In this document: positions 24,538 to 32,925 of the stretch, piece after piece | How positions within the stretch are numbered: the first letter of the stretch is position 1 | Layout of the letters: each line of letters opens with the position of its first letter | NCBI RefSeq assembly: GCF_021245735.1 | Contig: NZ_JAJISB010000001.1 | Span: forward strand, 434,001-498,000 | DNA length: 64,000 nt | Source of the DNA: Brevibacillus daliensis | Lineage (GTDB): Bacteria; Bacillota; Bacilli; Brevibacillales; Brevibacillaceae | Direction of reading: 5' to 3' | Notes under the pieces: model-generated | The model's database searches: none | Told to the model about the DNA's origin: nothing | Seen by the model: only the letters and a program-made list of their open reading frames with translations | Made by a program: the position numbers and the translations under genes

Positions 24538-25458
24538 TTATTTATGTATTATAGTAAGCGGTGAAAAGGAAGTCAAGGATTCTTGAGTGGTCAGACAATG
24601 TGCACAACTGGAACAACTGATAACGCGTTCTCCAAAAATAGTACGTAAGGTTTGTCCCATTAGACTATTGCTGTCAATACGATGAACAAAGATCTTTTCA
24701 GGTGCTAACGTAATCAAGGTACTTACAATAAAATCCTCTTGCCTCTCTCGATCAAAATGAAAGATACTGTTCCACTCATCGACATTAATTCTCTCGTCTT
24801 GCTCATTATAAACCATGTACTCTCCCTTAGAGGCTTGTACAACATGAACAAGTGGGTATTTTTGTTCCTGTTTGGATACAAAATGACGTAACAATTCAAC
24901 GAACTCCTGATACTCCTTGTCCTGATGATATTGCTCCATCCCCATCACCAATGCCTTGTTCAAAAGCATCAAGTAATTTTTTAAACGGAATGTGACAAAA
25001 CCTTCTACATAGATAGCCGCTTCCATATCCAAGTACTCGTAATATTGCTCGAAAACAGCAACCCTGCGTGTGGTTCTGTTTAGGCTTTCTCTAAGCTCGT
25101 CCAATTCATGGAAGACAAACTGTATATATGGGTAAATTTCATCAAATTTTTGGACGAGAGAAGTATCTTCTCTTCGCTTCAAAAAGCTTTTTAACACATC
25201 TACTTCCACAACCTGCAAGGTCCATTCCGTCAGACTTAATGCTACGAATGAACGTAGAAAGTCGAGAGAATCACATGTGTATTCTTCTCTCGACCAGCTA
25301 ACAAAGCGAAATTCATGGTAAGCGAATGTCTCATGTTCTTCCCACTTAACTCTGACAGGCTCGGCTGACAATTGCTCTAACAAGTTATCCAATATATTTC
25401 GAAAACGTTCTAAGGAACGTTCATTTTTCTTTTGGAGCAGCACGGAAATTGTTTGCAT
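24538..25458 (-). CDS. ytxC: YtxC-like putative sporulation protein
   Basis: 306-aa soluble protein of the YtxC family, recognised by the pattern YLDMEAAIYVEGFVTFRLKNY near residue 150 and by its location immediately upstream of thrS, as in B. subtilis. The C-terminal third carries the cysteines of ISCSSCAHC near the end, a possible metal site. GGGGGTGAG precedes the ATG. Molecular function unknown. Confidence 0.85.
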   Translation of the reverse strand: MQTISVLLQKKNERSLERFRNILDNLLEQLSAEPVRVKWEEHETFAYHEFRFVSWSREEYTCDSLDFLRSFVALSLTEWTLQVVEVDVLKSFLKRREDTSLVQKFDEIYPYIQFVFHELDELRESLNRTTRRVAVFEQYYEYLDMEAAIYVEGFVTFRLKNYLMLLNKALVMGMEQYHQDKEYQEFVELLRHFVSKQEQKYPLVHVVQASKGEYMVYNEQDERINVDEWNSIFHFDRERQEDFIVSTLITLAPEKIFVHRIDSNSLMGQTLRTIFGERVISCSSCAHCLTTQESLTSFSPLTIIHK

Positions 25459-25715
25459 TTGCTCACCCCCATCCGTTTATACAAACAGTATATGCCTTGG
25501 TCTAATCGATATACTTTTAAACCATTGGTAAAAAGCATGAAACAAACCAAGTGTTTTACAGACGTGGTGACTGGTGGAATAGGTGCTGGCAAACTGTAAA
25601 CTGCCCTTTTGTATATGATTGGTAGGTTTTATTATATTCGGAGACCGGAGGCGGAAGAAGCATGGTTGTCGGCTACACTCCTGTTGAAGTTCGCTGTTGG
25701 ATTCACTGTCCGCTT

Positions 25716-25822
25716 CATAAGAAAACTTCTATCGAAGTCCTTTCGTAAGCTGGTTCTTCCTTAGAGGATGTTTTTCATGCGTATCAGGAAATGAGCCTTC
25801 GAAGTTTATACTTTCTGATACA
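25716..25822 (+). repeat. Dispersed repeat family I, copy A
   Basis: About 107 bp, sharing an identical 35-bp core (25756-25790) with copies at 29774-29882 and 60452-60558. The 3' part forms a hairpin GTATCAGGAA / TTTCTGATAC conserved in all copies. Confidence 0.85.
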
Positions 25823-25912
25823 GTTAGAAAACTTGGCTTTACCAAGCCTCTGGCGCAGGTAAAGCCTTAGTTGCACTTATGCAGTTAAGAATTTCTATAA
25901 ATTCTTATCTAT
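25821..25912 (+). repeat. Dispersed repeat family II, copy A
   Basis: About 90 bp, similar to the reverse complement of 46813-46903, with shared stretches AGAAAACTTGGCTTT and TTAGTTGCACTTATGCAG. Ends in a hairpin around GAATTTCTATAAATTC whose stem pairs change in a compensating way between the copies. Confidence 0.75.
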
Positions 25913-26163
25913 CAAAAAAGCCCAGGGAAATCTGCCAAAGAGGCCAAACACGTAGTGGCTTCTTTGACAGATTTTTGATCCCTGGTCTTTCTTGTGAAGC
26001 TAGGTAGACTTCAAAGGGAGACGCTGACAACCATGCTTCTTCACGGGACGTTTCTTATAGGTAAGAAACATGAAATATAAAAGAACAAATTGGTAATAAG
26101 TATTTTTCGTTAACCTTTAAGTTGTTTGACCAGTTCGGAAATTTTATTGTTCTTCAGGTCGTG

Positions 26164-26484
26164 CTAATTTTTTTTACTGGATATGAATTGTTTCATTTTT
26201 TCGATACTAACAGCTCCATTTATATTGTCGATCGGCTCGCCATTTTTAAACAGAATAGTAGTTGGAATGCTCATAATTCCAAAATGACTGGCGATTTCGG
26301 GTTGTTCATCTATATTGACTTTGAGGATTCTCACTTCGTTGCTATATTCCCGATCAAAATCTTCGAGTATGGTTCCAAAAAAACGGCAGGGCCCGCACCA
26401 AGGTGCCCAAAAATTGACTAGTGTAAGGCCTTCGCTTTTTAAATCATTTTTAAAGGTAGTATCCGTAGTGTGGCAAATGGTCAT
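26164..26484 (-). CDS. Thioredoxin-family protein
   Basis: 106-aa thioredoxin fold with the redox motif WAPWCGPCRFF (WCGPC about 28-32) and the cis-proline loop SIPTTILFKNG. Start at 26484 (MTICHT) is set by GGGAGGAAG. Likely partner of the thioredoxin-reductase-like flavoprotein encoded upstream on the same strand (26842-27744). It is divergent enough that it may serve a dedicated stress circuit rather than be the housekeeping TrxA. Confidence 0.88.
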   Translation of the reverse strand: MTICHTTDTTFKNDLKSEGLTLVNFWAPWCGPCRFFGTILEDFDREYSNEVRILKVNIDEQPEIASHFGIMSIPTTILFKNGEPIDNINGAVSIEKMKQFISSKKN

Positions 26485-26501
26485 TTGTAACTTCCTCCCA
26501 T

Positions 26502-26640
26502 TTATAATTTGATACACATATTCTGAATGAACAACTCACTCATCCGCTCAGTACATCGGAGATCCTGTATTTCTTCAAGCATGTAATCGTAAAATCTCTA
26601 CCATTTCTTGCTCTTACTGCTTCGTACGCATCTGCCAGTA
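26502..26640 (-). pseudogene. Possible frameshifted small ORF upstream of the thioredoxin gene
   Basis: One minus frame reads LADAYEAVRARNGRD and, after a -1 shift at the AAAA run near 26591, continues FYDYMLEEIQDLRCTERMS to a stop at 26502-26504. A GAGGAGGTGAT ribosome-like site precedes it. The two frames look like one original small protein, but the family is unknown and a chance match cannot be excluded. Confidence 0.3.
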
Positions 26641-26841
26641 ATCACCTCCTCATAGCAATACCCCTAAACTCGGACGATTTTATACCACCTCTAGTTAGAA
26701 TTTCGTGGGAAGCATACGCTAACTCATTCCTGTGATAATTATTGTTAAACAAAGCAACAGCTCGCCTTATCCTGTCATGTAGACCTACTTTGGCGGCTCC
26801 ACAACAAAGCCCCCGAATACAAGAAGATAGAGGTTAATGCG

Positions 26842-27744
26842 TCATTCGAAATCTTCCTTCGTCAAATCCATATTTACACCCATAGCGGTTCGGCTGCCGT
26901 CAGCAGCGGCAAAAATCAATTGGGAAGGTAGGAAGTATGAAGCATCTCCAGCGGAATATAATCCAGGTATCGAGGTTCTTCCCGATTCGTCAGTCCTGAT
27001 CCCGCCCAACTCCGTCTTTTCACAGCCCAAACTTTCTACGAACGGTGCACTTTGCACGAATTTAGGAAACACGAAGCCACCGGTCCTCGGGACTTGAGTT
27101 CCATCCGCAAAGCGAACCTGCTCAAGCCGCCCATTTTGGCCGATGAAAGCCGCAACAGGTTGCTCCATCACCACGATTCCCTTTGAATGAAGCTGTTTTT
27201 TTTGCTCGTCCAATAGGGGGGCCTGACCGTTCGTGCAGACGACCAAATCCTTGCTCCAATTGAGGAGTAGTTTGGCCGTATGAAAAACGGTCGGATATTC
27301 TGAAACAACGACAAGCGGTTGATCCCGTAGCTCCCAGCCGTCGCAATAGGGGCAATTAGACAAACTTTTCCCGTATAGAGGATAAAAGCCTTCGATCTCG
27401 GGAAATATCTCCTTTACCCCCGTCGCCAAGATCAGTTTTCGCGCTTTAACACGAAGGCCTGTCGAATCAAGCACTTCAAATCCGGATTCTATTTTGCCAA
27501 CCGAAACAACCTCGGTTTGCAGATGATCGACAGACGGATAACGCCGCACCTCCTCATAAGCAACGCGGCGGAACTCGGCCGGCGTTACACCGTCTCTCGT
27601 AATAAAGCCGTGAGACGCATGCGTAACAGCATTTCTGGGCCGATTGTTGTCGATCAAAGCCACGCTTCGCCTTGCCCTACCAAGCACGAGGCCTGCATTC
27701 AACCCTGCGGGTCCTCCACCAATAATGGCGCAATCGTAAATCAT
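26842..27744 (-). CDS. Thioredoxin-reductase-like NAD(P)/FAD oxidoreductase
   Basis: 300-aa flavoprotein with the FAD site CAIIGGGPAGLNAGLVLGRA (about 5-24), the redox disulfide motif NCPYCDG (about 130-136) and a C-terminal FAD segment IPGLYSAGDAS. The NADPH-binding segment is degenerate compared with TrxB, so it may be a low-Mr TrxR-like enzyme of another specificity. Start at 27744 is set by AAAGGAG at 9 bases; the ATG at 27753 touches that site. Near a thioredoxin gene and an Rrf2 regulator. Confidence 0.87.
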   Translation of the reverse strand: MIYDCAIIGGGPAGLNAGLVLGRARRSVALIDNNRPRNAVTHASHGFITRDGVTPAEFRRVAYEEVRRYPSVDHLQTEVVSVGKIESGFEVLDSTGLRVKARKLILATGVKEIFPEIEGFYPLYGKSLSNCPYCDGWELRDQPLVVVSEYPTVFHTAKLLLNWSKDLVVCTNGQAPLLDEQKKQLHSKGIVVMEQPVAAFIGQNGRLEQVRFADGTQVPRTGGFVFPKFVQSAPFVESLGCEKTELGGIRTDESGRTSIPGLYSAGDASYFLPSQLIFAAADGSRTAMGVNMDLTKEDFE

Positions 27745-27966
27745 GAAGCTCATCTCCTTTAATACAGATTTTAAAGACTTGTTATATCTATAATAAACGT
27801 AAAAAAAGGGTTCTTATATGTAGAGAACTATCACCATTCTTTCAAAATAAAGTCGTTCAACCTTTAACTTGCGTTTGATTTTTGAACCAGGTGCGACAAT
27901 TTCGTTTTTTGAGTTGCCACTCCTCGTTAAAATTTCGGAAAATATGTTCGTGAAGCATCTTGAGAT

Positions 27967-28344
27967 TTGGCCAACTTCTGGATGCCTACCAGCTTAACCG
28001 GAGAAGCGGAAACGAGCATGAGCATGGTGTGCAGAGCATATTTCGTCGCTTTTAAAAATCTCATGTCCACAACTCATTCAAAGACTTATTGTATCTATAA
28101 TATCCTTGAAGTCATTGATGTGTCAAGCTTCGCCTTTTCTCAATTAGCACCACATAACATGCTAGGGCGAGTTACCTCCTTGGTAAACGCGACTCAGCAA
28201 GTCATAATTACTATATCAGTCGTAGTGTTAACAACCATTTGTACGACAAGGAAGCATAGACTCCCTAATACGAATACTAATGATGTAGGAAAGACACAAA
28301 TGATGATTCAGCTCACTAAAATACTTGCTTTATTCTCGAATTAA
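27967..28344 (+). pseudogene. Remnant of an MFS (DHA2-type) drug-efflux transporter
   Basis: An open frame of 125 codons contains APHNMLGRVTSLVNATQQVI (about 28140-28200) followed by ISVVVLTTI. This resembles the late transmembrane region of EmrB/QacA-type transporters (LGRVTSLxNAxQQV). The first 60 codons look like unrelated sequence, no N-terminal transporter half exists, and no ribosome site precedes it. Confidence 0.45.
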
Positions 28345-28384
28345 CTCTATTATAGACTAATAAAATCCACAATTGAGGTGTCTC

Positions 28385-28780
28385 ATGAAGTATTCACAGG
28401 CAACCGACTATGCGCTCCATGCTATGCTTTTTCTGGTAGCTGAAGCACCAGATAAACCCGTGAGCGTGCATCTTTTAGCTGAGAAACTGGGAGTTTCCCA
28501 GACCTATCTTTCCAAAATGCTGACCAAACTGGTCAAGGCGGGCTTAATCCACTCCATATCAGGCGCAAATGGCGGATACCGACTCAAACGCAACCAAGAG
28601 GATATCTCCTTTCTGGATATCATCCATGCGATCGAAGGTACGACCTCTATGTTTGAATGTAGCTTTAATCATGGTAATGAGTGCCTAATTCAACAGGTTG
28701 TGATTGACGCCGAGCGGCAAATGGAGCAGGTCCTGAAGAGTAAAAAAATTACTGAGCTGGCCAAACAATTTAAAGGCTAA
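28385..28780 (+). CDS. Rrf2-family transcriptional regulator
   Basis: 131-aa winged-helix repressor (MKYSQATDYALHAMLFLVAE, recognition helix LGVSQTYLSKMLTKLVKAGL, then GANGGYRLKR). It has two cysteines in FECSFNHGNEC rather than the three of Fe-S IscR/NsrR, so its sensing may be thiol-based. GAGGTG lies 4 bases before the ATG. Divergent from the flavoprotein-thioredoxin pair, which it plausibly controls. Confidence 0.88.
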   Translation: MKYSQATDYALHAMLFLVAEAPDKPVSVHLLAEKLGVSQTYLSKMLTKLVKAGLIHSISGANGGYRLKRNQEDISFLDIIHAIEGTTSMFECSFNHGNECLIQQVVIDAERQMEQVLKSKKITELAKQFKG

Positions 28781-28813
28781 CTAAATTACGGTTTTGCGTG
28801 AACCTATATCCAA

Positions 28814-28850
28814 CGAAAATCTCCGGTCGAGGCGGCCGGAGATTTTCATT
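28814..28850. terminator. Bidirectional terminator between the Rrf2 gene and def
   Basis: AAAATCTCCGG / CCGGAGATTTT hairpin with T-rich tails on both strands. Confidence 0.85.
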
Positions 28851-28893
28851 TAGTAGGATCGTAGCTTGAGTGGAGGGGTTCGTTATTCATCAA

Positions 28894-29460
28894 TTATTCC
28901 AGATCATATAAGCTTGTAATTTCAACATTCTTTGGCAGCTTATACGGGTGCTTCTGGTCAATATGATCAAAAAACATGATCCCATTCAAATGATCCATTT
29001 CATGCTGGATAACGATTGATGCATATCCTCTTAGCTTTATCATGATCTCTTCTCCTGATAGATCGAAGCCCTTCACTTTAAGTCGCTCGTATCTTGGAAC
29101 ATAACCTTGTACAGGTCGATCAACAGAGAGACATCCTTCACTCTCAGGCAAATACGTCATGGAAACAGAGTGGGAAACAATCTTTGGGTTGATAACGGTG
29201 TATTCGTGTTCTTTTCCTTTTTCATCGCTAAAATAGGCGACAAACATTTGTTTATTCAATCCAATTTGATTGGCTGATAAGCCTACTCCACCACGTAATT
29301 TATATTTCCTTGCGATTTCGGGCTCTTGGCTGTTCTTTAAAAAATCCATCATACAGCGTAACGTTTCTTTATCCTCTTCAGAAAGAGGCAACATTACTTC
29401 CTTCGTTACTTCTCTAAGAATGGGATTGCCTTCCCTAACTATGTCTTTCATGGTTATCAT
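28894..29460 (-). CDS. def: Peptide deformylase
   Basis: Removes the N-formyl group from nascent proteins. Metal-site motifs are present: GVGLSANQIG (motif 1, with S in place of the usual A), EGCLSV (motif 2, Cys ligand) and QHEMDHLNG (motif 3, His ligands plus catalytic Glu). Long B. subtilis YkrB (DefB) type. I choose the ATG at 29460 (MITMKDIVREGNP), which aligns with YkrB; no strong ribosome site precedes it, and starts at 29484 or 29499, overlapping the upstream regulator gene, are possible. Confidence 0.92.
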   Translation of the reverse strand: MITMKDIVREGNPILREVTKEVMLPLSEEDKETLRCMMDFLKNSQEPEIARKYKLRGGVGLSANQIGLNKQMFVAYFSDEKGKEHEYTVINPKIVSHSVSMTYLPESEGCLSVDRPVQGYVPRYERLKVKGFDLSGEEIMIKLRGYASIVIQHEMDHLNGIMFFDHIDQKHPYKLPKNVEITSLYDLE

Positions 29461-29476
29461 GTAATTCGAGTTATAT

Positions 29477-29668
29477 TTACTCATAAATAAACAACTCATC
29501 TACTCTCATTTTTAGTATATTTGCAATTTTAAAAGCAAGTTCCAGCGTGGGGTCATACTTATTGTTCTCTATGCAATTTATGGTTTGTCTGACAACTCCA
29601 CATTCTTCTGCCAACTGTTCCTGTGTTATCCCTAATTTTTTGCGCAACATTTTTATTTTGTTTTTCAT
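29477..29668 (-). CDS. Small Xre-family HTH regulator
   Basis: 63-aa Cro/CI-type HTH protein (MKNKIKMLRKKLGITQEQLAEECGVVRQTINCIENNKYDPTLEL...), composed of the DNA-binding domain only, like the YgzD group. Start at 29668 with GGTGAT upstream. Ends 16 bp before the chosen def start and may be translated with it. Confidence 0.85.
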   Translation of the reverse strand: MKNKIKMLRKKLGITQEQLAEECGVVRQTINCIENNKYDPTLELAFKIANILKMRVDELFIYE

Positions 29669-29773
29669 TACATCACCACTAACGTCTAGTATTTTAGACA
29701 TTTTTACATGCCCATATTGTAGCAGATGAAAATAAAAAAGTCCAAACAATTGGACATTATTAGACTACGTATG

Positions 29774-29882
29774 CATAAGAAAAACTTCTATCGAAGTCCT
29801 TTCGAAGAAGCTGGTACTTCCTTAGAGGATGTTTTTCATGCGTATCAGGAAGTGATCCATTGAAGTTGATACTTTCTGATAC
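29774..29882 (+). repeat. Dispersed repeat family I, copy B
   Basis: Same element as 25716-25822; the identical 35-bp core is at 29817-29851, and the terminal hairpin GTATCAGGAA / TTTCTGATAC is kept. Confidence 0.85.
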
Positions 29883-29886
29883 ATTC

Positions 29887-29921
29887 AAAAAAACCGGAGC
29901 AATTCTGCCCCGGTTTTTCCG
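29887..29921 (-). terminator. Terminator of apbE
   Basis: Minus-strand hairpin AAAACCGGGGC / GCTCCGGTTTT with a seven-T tail, right after apbE. Confidence 0.85.
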
Positions 29922-29931
29922 TTACTCTTAC

Positions 29932-30990
29932 TTATATGTCGGCCATTTCGTACAAATCATTTGTCAATTCCCATTTTCCCTCTAGGCCTGGTGTAATATA
30001 AACCTTTTTATCTTTTGTGATAAAAATTGCTTCCACATTAGGCTGCTTCTCCATGAAAGCAAGGCCTTCTTTTAAACCAAGAACAAACCCAGTGGTAGAT
30101 AAGGCATCAGCATCAGCAGAGAGGTCCGTAATAATGCTGACACTAACTAAACCATTATCAGCCGGAAATCCTGTTGATGGATCAAAAATATGGTGATAAT
30201 GCTTACCTTCTTCTACAAAGTAACGCTCATAAACACCGGAAGTAACAATCGTTTTATTCTCCACTTTTAACTTACCTAATTGGTTACCACGACTAACTTC
30301 AGGGTCTTGAATTCCAATCGTCCACTGGCTACCATCTGGCTTTTTCCCTAGGGCAAAAATATTTCCACCAAGATCAATTATGGCACTATTGAGCTCATTC
30401 GCCACAAGATATTCAGCTATTTGGTCAGCAGCATATCCTTTTCCAATCCCACCAAGGTCAATTGCCATACCTGCTTTTTTTAGGTAAATACTCTTCTGTT
30501 CATCATTCAACTCTACATCACGATAGTTAATCAGAGGCATGGTTTTAGCAAGTTCATTCTCTGTCGGAACATGTGCATTTTCATGTCCAATATTCCACAG
30601 ACTAACCAAAGGTCCAATTGCAGGGTTAAATTTCCCATTGGATGCCTCTGCATACTTCATTGCTTTTTCAACAACCTTATATGTTTCGTCTGATACAACA
30701 ACTGGCGAAATTCCTGCGTTTTCATTCACCTTGTAAAGCTCGCTGGTATTTAGTGTACGACTAAGTTTACCTTCAATTTCTTTCATGCGCTCATCAAGTT
30801 CAGCAAAATGTTGAGAGGTTACTTGATTATCATAAACTCGAACAGTAACGAGTGTATCATAGATAAAATAACTCTGCGATTTTGGTTGAATCTGAGTGTT
30901 CACAGTTTCTTCATTCGGTTTGGTCTCGCAACCCATTACAATAAGACTAAGTATCATACAACTTGTAAATAAGATTTTTCGTATCAACAT
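29932..30990 (-). CDS. apbE: FAD:protein FMN transferase (ApbE/FmnB), lipoprotein
   Basis: Attaches FMN covalently, via phosphoester bonds, to Thr/Ser of exported flavoproteins; FmnB of the Listeria EET locus. The 352-aa protein has a lipobox (SLIVMGC, C21) and ApbE motifs DLGGIGKGYAADQIA, IIDLGGNIFALG, HIFDPSTGFPADNGLVSVSI and a Ser/Thr-Asp region SADADALSTTGFVLG. It works outside the membrane. GGAGGAG precedes the ATG. Its obvious substrate here is the FMN lipoprotein PplA at 43380-44249. Divergent from eetA. Confidence 0.93.
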   Translation of the reverse strand: MLIRKILFTSCMILSLIVMGCETKPNEETVNTQIQPKSQSYFIYDTLVTVRVYDNQVTSQHFAELDERMKEIEGKLSRTLNTSELYKVNENAGISPVVVSDETYKVVEKAMKYAEASNGKFNPAIGPLVSLWNIGHENAHVPTENELAKTMPLINYRDVELNDEQKSIYLKKAGMAIDLGGIGKGYAADQIAEYLVANELNSAIIDLGGNIFALGKKPDGSQWTIGIQDPEVSRGNQLGKLKVENKTIVTSGVYERYFVEEGKHYHHIFDPSTGFPADNGLVSVSIITDLSADADALSTTGFVLGLKEGLAFMEKQPNVEAIFITKDKKVYITPGLEGKWELTNDLYEMADI

Positions 30991-31019
30991 GGTTCTCCTC
31001 CAGTTTGTTACTGAGGCGC

Positions 31020-31088
31020 ATTATAACATTTTGTTCTTTTTTTGGATAGTAAACCTATCACACACTTATCGTTAAAATCGTGTATAAT
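31020..31088. promoter_or_regulatory. Divergent -10 elements of apbE and the eetA-led operon
   Basis: A TATAAT (complement of 31020-31025) faces apbE and a second TATAAT (31083-31088) faces the plus-strand operon, 57 bp apart; their -35 boxes are poor, suggesting activator dependence. Confidence 0.45.
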
Positions 31089-31143
31089 ATTTTATGGTAG
31101 AAACGGATACAAATACTAAAAAAATATTATTCAGGAGAAAAAT

Positions 31144-31533
31144 ATGAAACGTGGAGACTTACTAATAATCGGGGTTGTCCTGGTTGTTGCTCTAGTTTTA
31201 CTCGTACCTCGTTTTTTGGGCAATAATAGTAGTGAAAAAAAGCACAACGATCAGCGATATGCCTTGATAACAGTGGACAATAAAGAATACAAAAAAGTTC
31301 CACTAACGGAGGAAGAACAAATGATTACAGTTGAAACCTCCCACGGCAAAAACGTATTGAAGGTTCATAATAACGGTATTGAAATGCACGAAGCTGATTG
31401 TGCCGATCAAGTATGTAAATCGTTTGGTTTCATTACGGAACCTTATCAGACAATTGTTTGCTTACCAAATCGTGTACTTGTTGAAATAGTTGGTGGTGAA
31501 GAGGGGGCTGATTTGGATGTCATTACAAAGTGA
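31144..31533 (+). CDS. eetA: NusG domain II-type membrane-anchored protein (EetA-like)
   Basis: 129-aa protein with one N-terminal transmembrane anchor (GDLLIIGVVLVVALVLLVPRFL) and an extracytoplasmic beta-rich NusG_II-like domain containing the cysteines of EADCADQVCKSFGFI. In the Listeria/Lactiplantibacillus flavin EET loci the small EetA protein is of this type. It is proposed to pass electrons between the quinone pool and extracytoplasmic flavins with EetB. The downstream gene overlaps it by 17 bp. The assignment rests on domain style and gene order. Confidence 0.75.
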   Translation: MKRGDLLIIGVVLVVALVLLVPRFLGNNSSEKKHNDQRYALITVDNKEYKKVPLTEEEQMITVETSHGKNVLKVHNNGIEMHEADCADQVCKSFGFITEPYQTIVCLPNRVLVEIVGGEEGADLDVITK

Positions 31534-32065
31534 TGCAACCCTCGCCCTTAAGAGGGTCGTAATCATTTCCATCTTTGCTGCCATAGCGGTAGTCCTTAGC
31601 ATTGTGGAGTCTATGATTCCAATTAATCTTCAAGTACCTGGAGCAAAACTGGGTCTTGCCAACATTATGGTGTTAACCTGCCTTATGTTTTTACGTGGCA
31701 GGGATGCGTTGTCATTGATTATGCTCAAAACCTTACTCACTGCATTTATTTTTGGTACTTTTTCCAGTTTTTTATTCAGTATTTTTGGTGCAATATTTAG
31801 TTTTATTGTAATGTACCTTCTAATCAGAGGCTTTGGTTCATCATTTAGTCTTATTGGTATAAGTATTGCTGGTGGGATTGCACATAACATTGGACAATTG
31901 ACTGCAGCTTTCATGATCTTCAAAACAACCAAAATTTTCTATTATCTTCCTGTGTTGATGATAACAGGAATTATCACTGGGATTTTTATTGGAATTGCTG
32001 TCAAATATCTAGTGAAGTCATTATCTGGACTCACTCTATTTGAACCATTTGCACAAACCAAATAG
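31517..32065 (+). CDS. eetB: Gx transporter / Hpre_diP_synt_I membrane protein (EetB-like)
   Basis: 182-aa integral membrane protein with five to six helices; it contains VPGAKLGLANIMVLTCLMFL (about 35-55) and GGIAHNIGQLTAAFMI. This family is often annotated as heptaprenyl diphosphate synthase component I or Gx transporter and resembles ECF S-components. EetB of flavin EET loci belongs here. Start at 31517 (MSLQSDATLA) with GAGGGGG upstream. Followed by an ECF ATPase/T module, so a transport role is as likely as electron transfer. Confidence 0.78.
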   Translation: MSLQSDATLALKRVVIISIFAAIAVVLSIVESMIPINLQVPGAKLGLANIMVLTCLMFLRGRDALSLIMLKTLLTAFIFGTFSSFLFSIFGAIFSFIVMYLLIRGFGSSFSLIGISIAGGIAHNIGQLTAAFMIFKTTKIFYYLPVLMITGIITGIFIGIAVKYLVKSLSGLTLFEPFAQTK

Positions 32066-32085
32066 AAAGGTGGGTCAGCTATTTT

Positions 32086-32925
32086 ATGAAGCAACAACTT
32101 GCCTTGATTGATATCGATCATGTTTCCTTTGGCTATCCCAAACAGGAACCCTTGCTTACTGACATTTCACTGCGAGTGTTTGAAGGTGAACGGGTTACGA
32201 TCGTAGGTCCTAATGGTTCTGGGAAGTCTACCTTAACCAAATTATTAAACGGTTTGCTCGTTCCCCTATCAGGAACAGTGCGAATTGACCATTTGAAGCT
32301 ACGGGATGAAACGATTTCTTCCATTCGAAAAATAATCGGAATGGTTTTTCAAAACCCGGACAATCAATTTGTGGGAAATACGGTTCAAGATGACATTCTG
32401 TTTGGGTTAGAGAACCTTTGTCTAAGTCATTCCGAGATGGAAATACGGTTGAAGGAAATAACAGAACGTTTTGGAATTATCCATCTGCTGGATAAACACC
32501 CTGCTGAATTGTCAGGTGGTCAAAAGCAAAAAGTTGCACTTGCTTCTGTTTTTGCCATGCAACCGCGTATTCTGATTATGGACGAAGCCACTTCCATGCT
32601 AGACGAAAGTGCCAAGGAAGAAATGGCGCAAATCGTTACTGTTCTTCATAAAGAAAGTGGTATTACATCGATTACCGTTACCCATGATGCAGACGAAATC
32701 TTGGCAAGTGACCGGGTTATTGCGATAAAAGATGGAAGAATTTTTGCTGATGTCACTCCCAAGCAGCTATTCTTACGAGAAGATTGGCTTAAGGCTTGTA
32801 ATTTGCTTCCTCCTTTTAGTATGGAAGTGGCGCAATTATTAAAGAAAACACATCCAAATATTTCTCTTTATCATAATGAGGAAGAACTGGTGGAGGAATT
32901 ATGGCAATTGTATTCCACAACGTAA
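32086..32925 (+). CDS. ecfA1: ECF transporter ATPase EcfA1
   Basis: 279-aa ABC ATPase of an energy-coupling-factor transporter: Walker A GPNGSGKST (about 43-51), Q-loop FQNPDNQFVG, signature LSGGQKQKV, Walker B LIMDEATSMLD. The FQNPDNQF form is typical of EcfA. AAAGGTGG precedes the ATG. Overlaps ecfA2 by 25 bp. In EET loci such modules import or export flavin with an S-component. Confidence 0.92.
   Translation: MKQQLALIDIDHVSFGYPKQEPLLTDISLRVFEGERVTIVGPNGSGKSTLTKLLNGLLVPLSGTVRIDHLKLRDETISSIRKIIGMVFQNPDNQFVGNTVQDDILFGLENLCLSHSEMEIRLKEITERFGIIHLLDKHPAELSGGQKQKVALASVFAMQPRILIMDEATSMLDESAKEEMAQIVTVLHKESGITSITVTHDADEILASDRVIAIKDGRIFADVTPKQLFLREDWLKACNLLPPFSMEVAQLLKKTHPNISLYHNEEELVEELWQLYSTT

Larger units (their letters stand above)
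25620..26160. other. Intergenic region of structured repeats
   Basis: No gene seen. It holds repeat family I copy A (25716-25822), family II copy A (25821-25912) and a long imperfect hairpin (25920-25986: CCAGGG..ATCTG..CAAAGA..GCCA with its mirror) that resembles a miniature mobile element or an RNA gene. Confidence 0.5.

Noticed and set aside
25620..26160. A CRISPR-like array suspected from repeated hairpins
   Set aside because: Repeats are not regularly spaced, differ in sequence and no cas genes are present.
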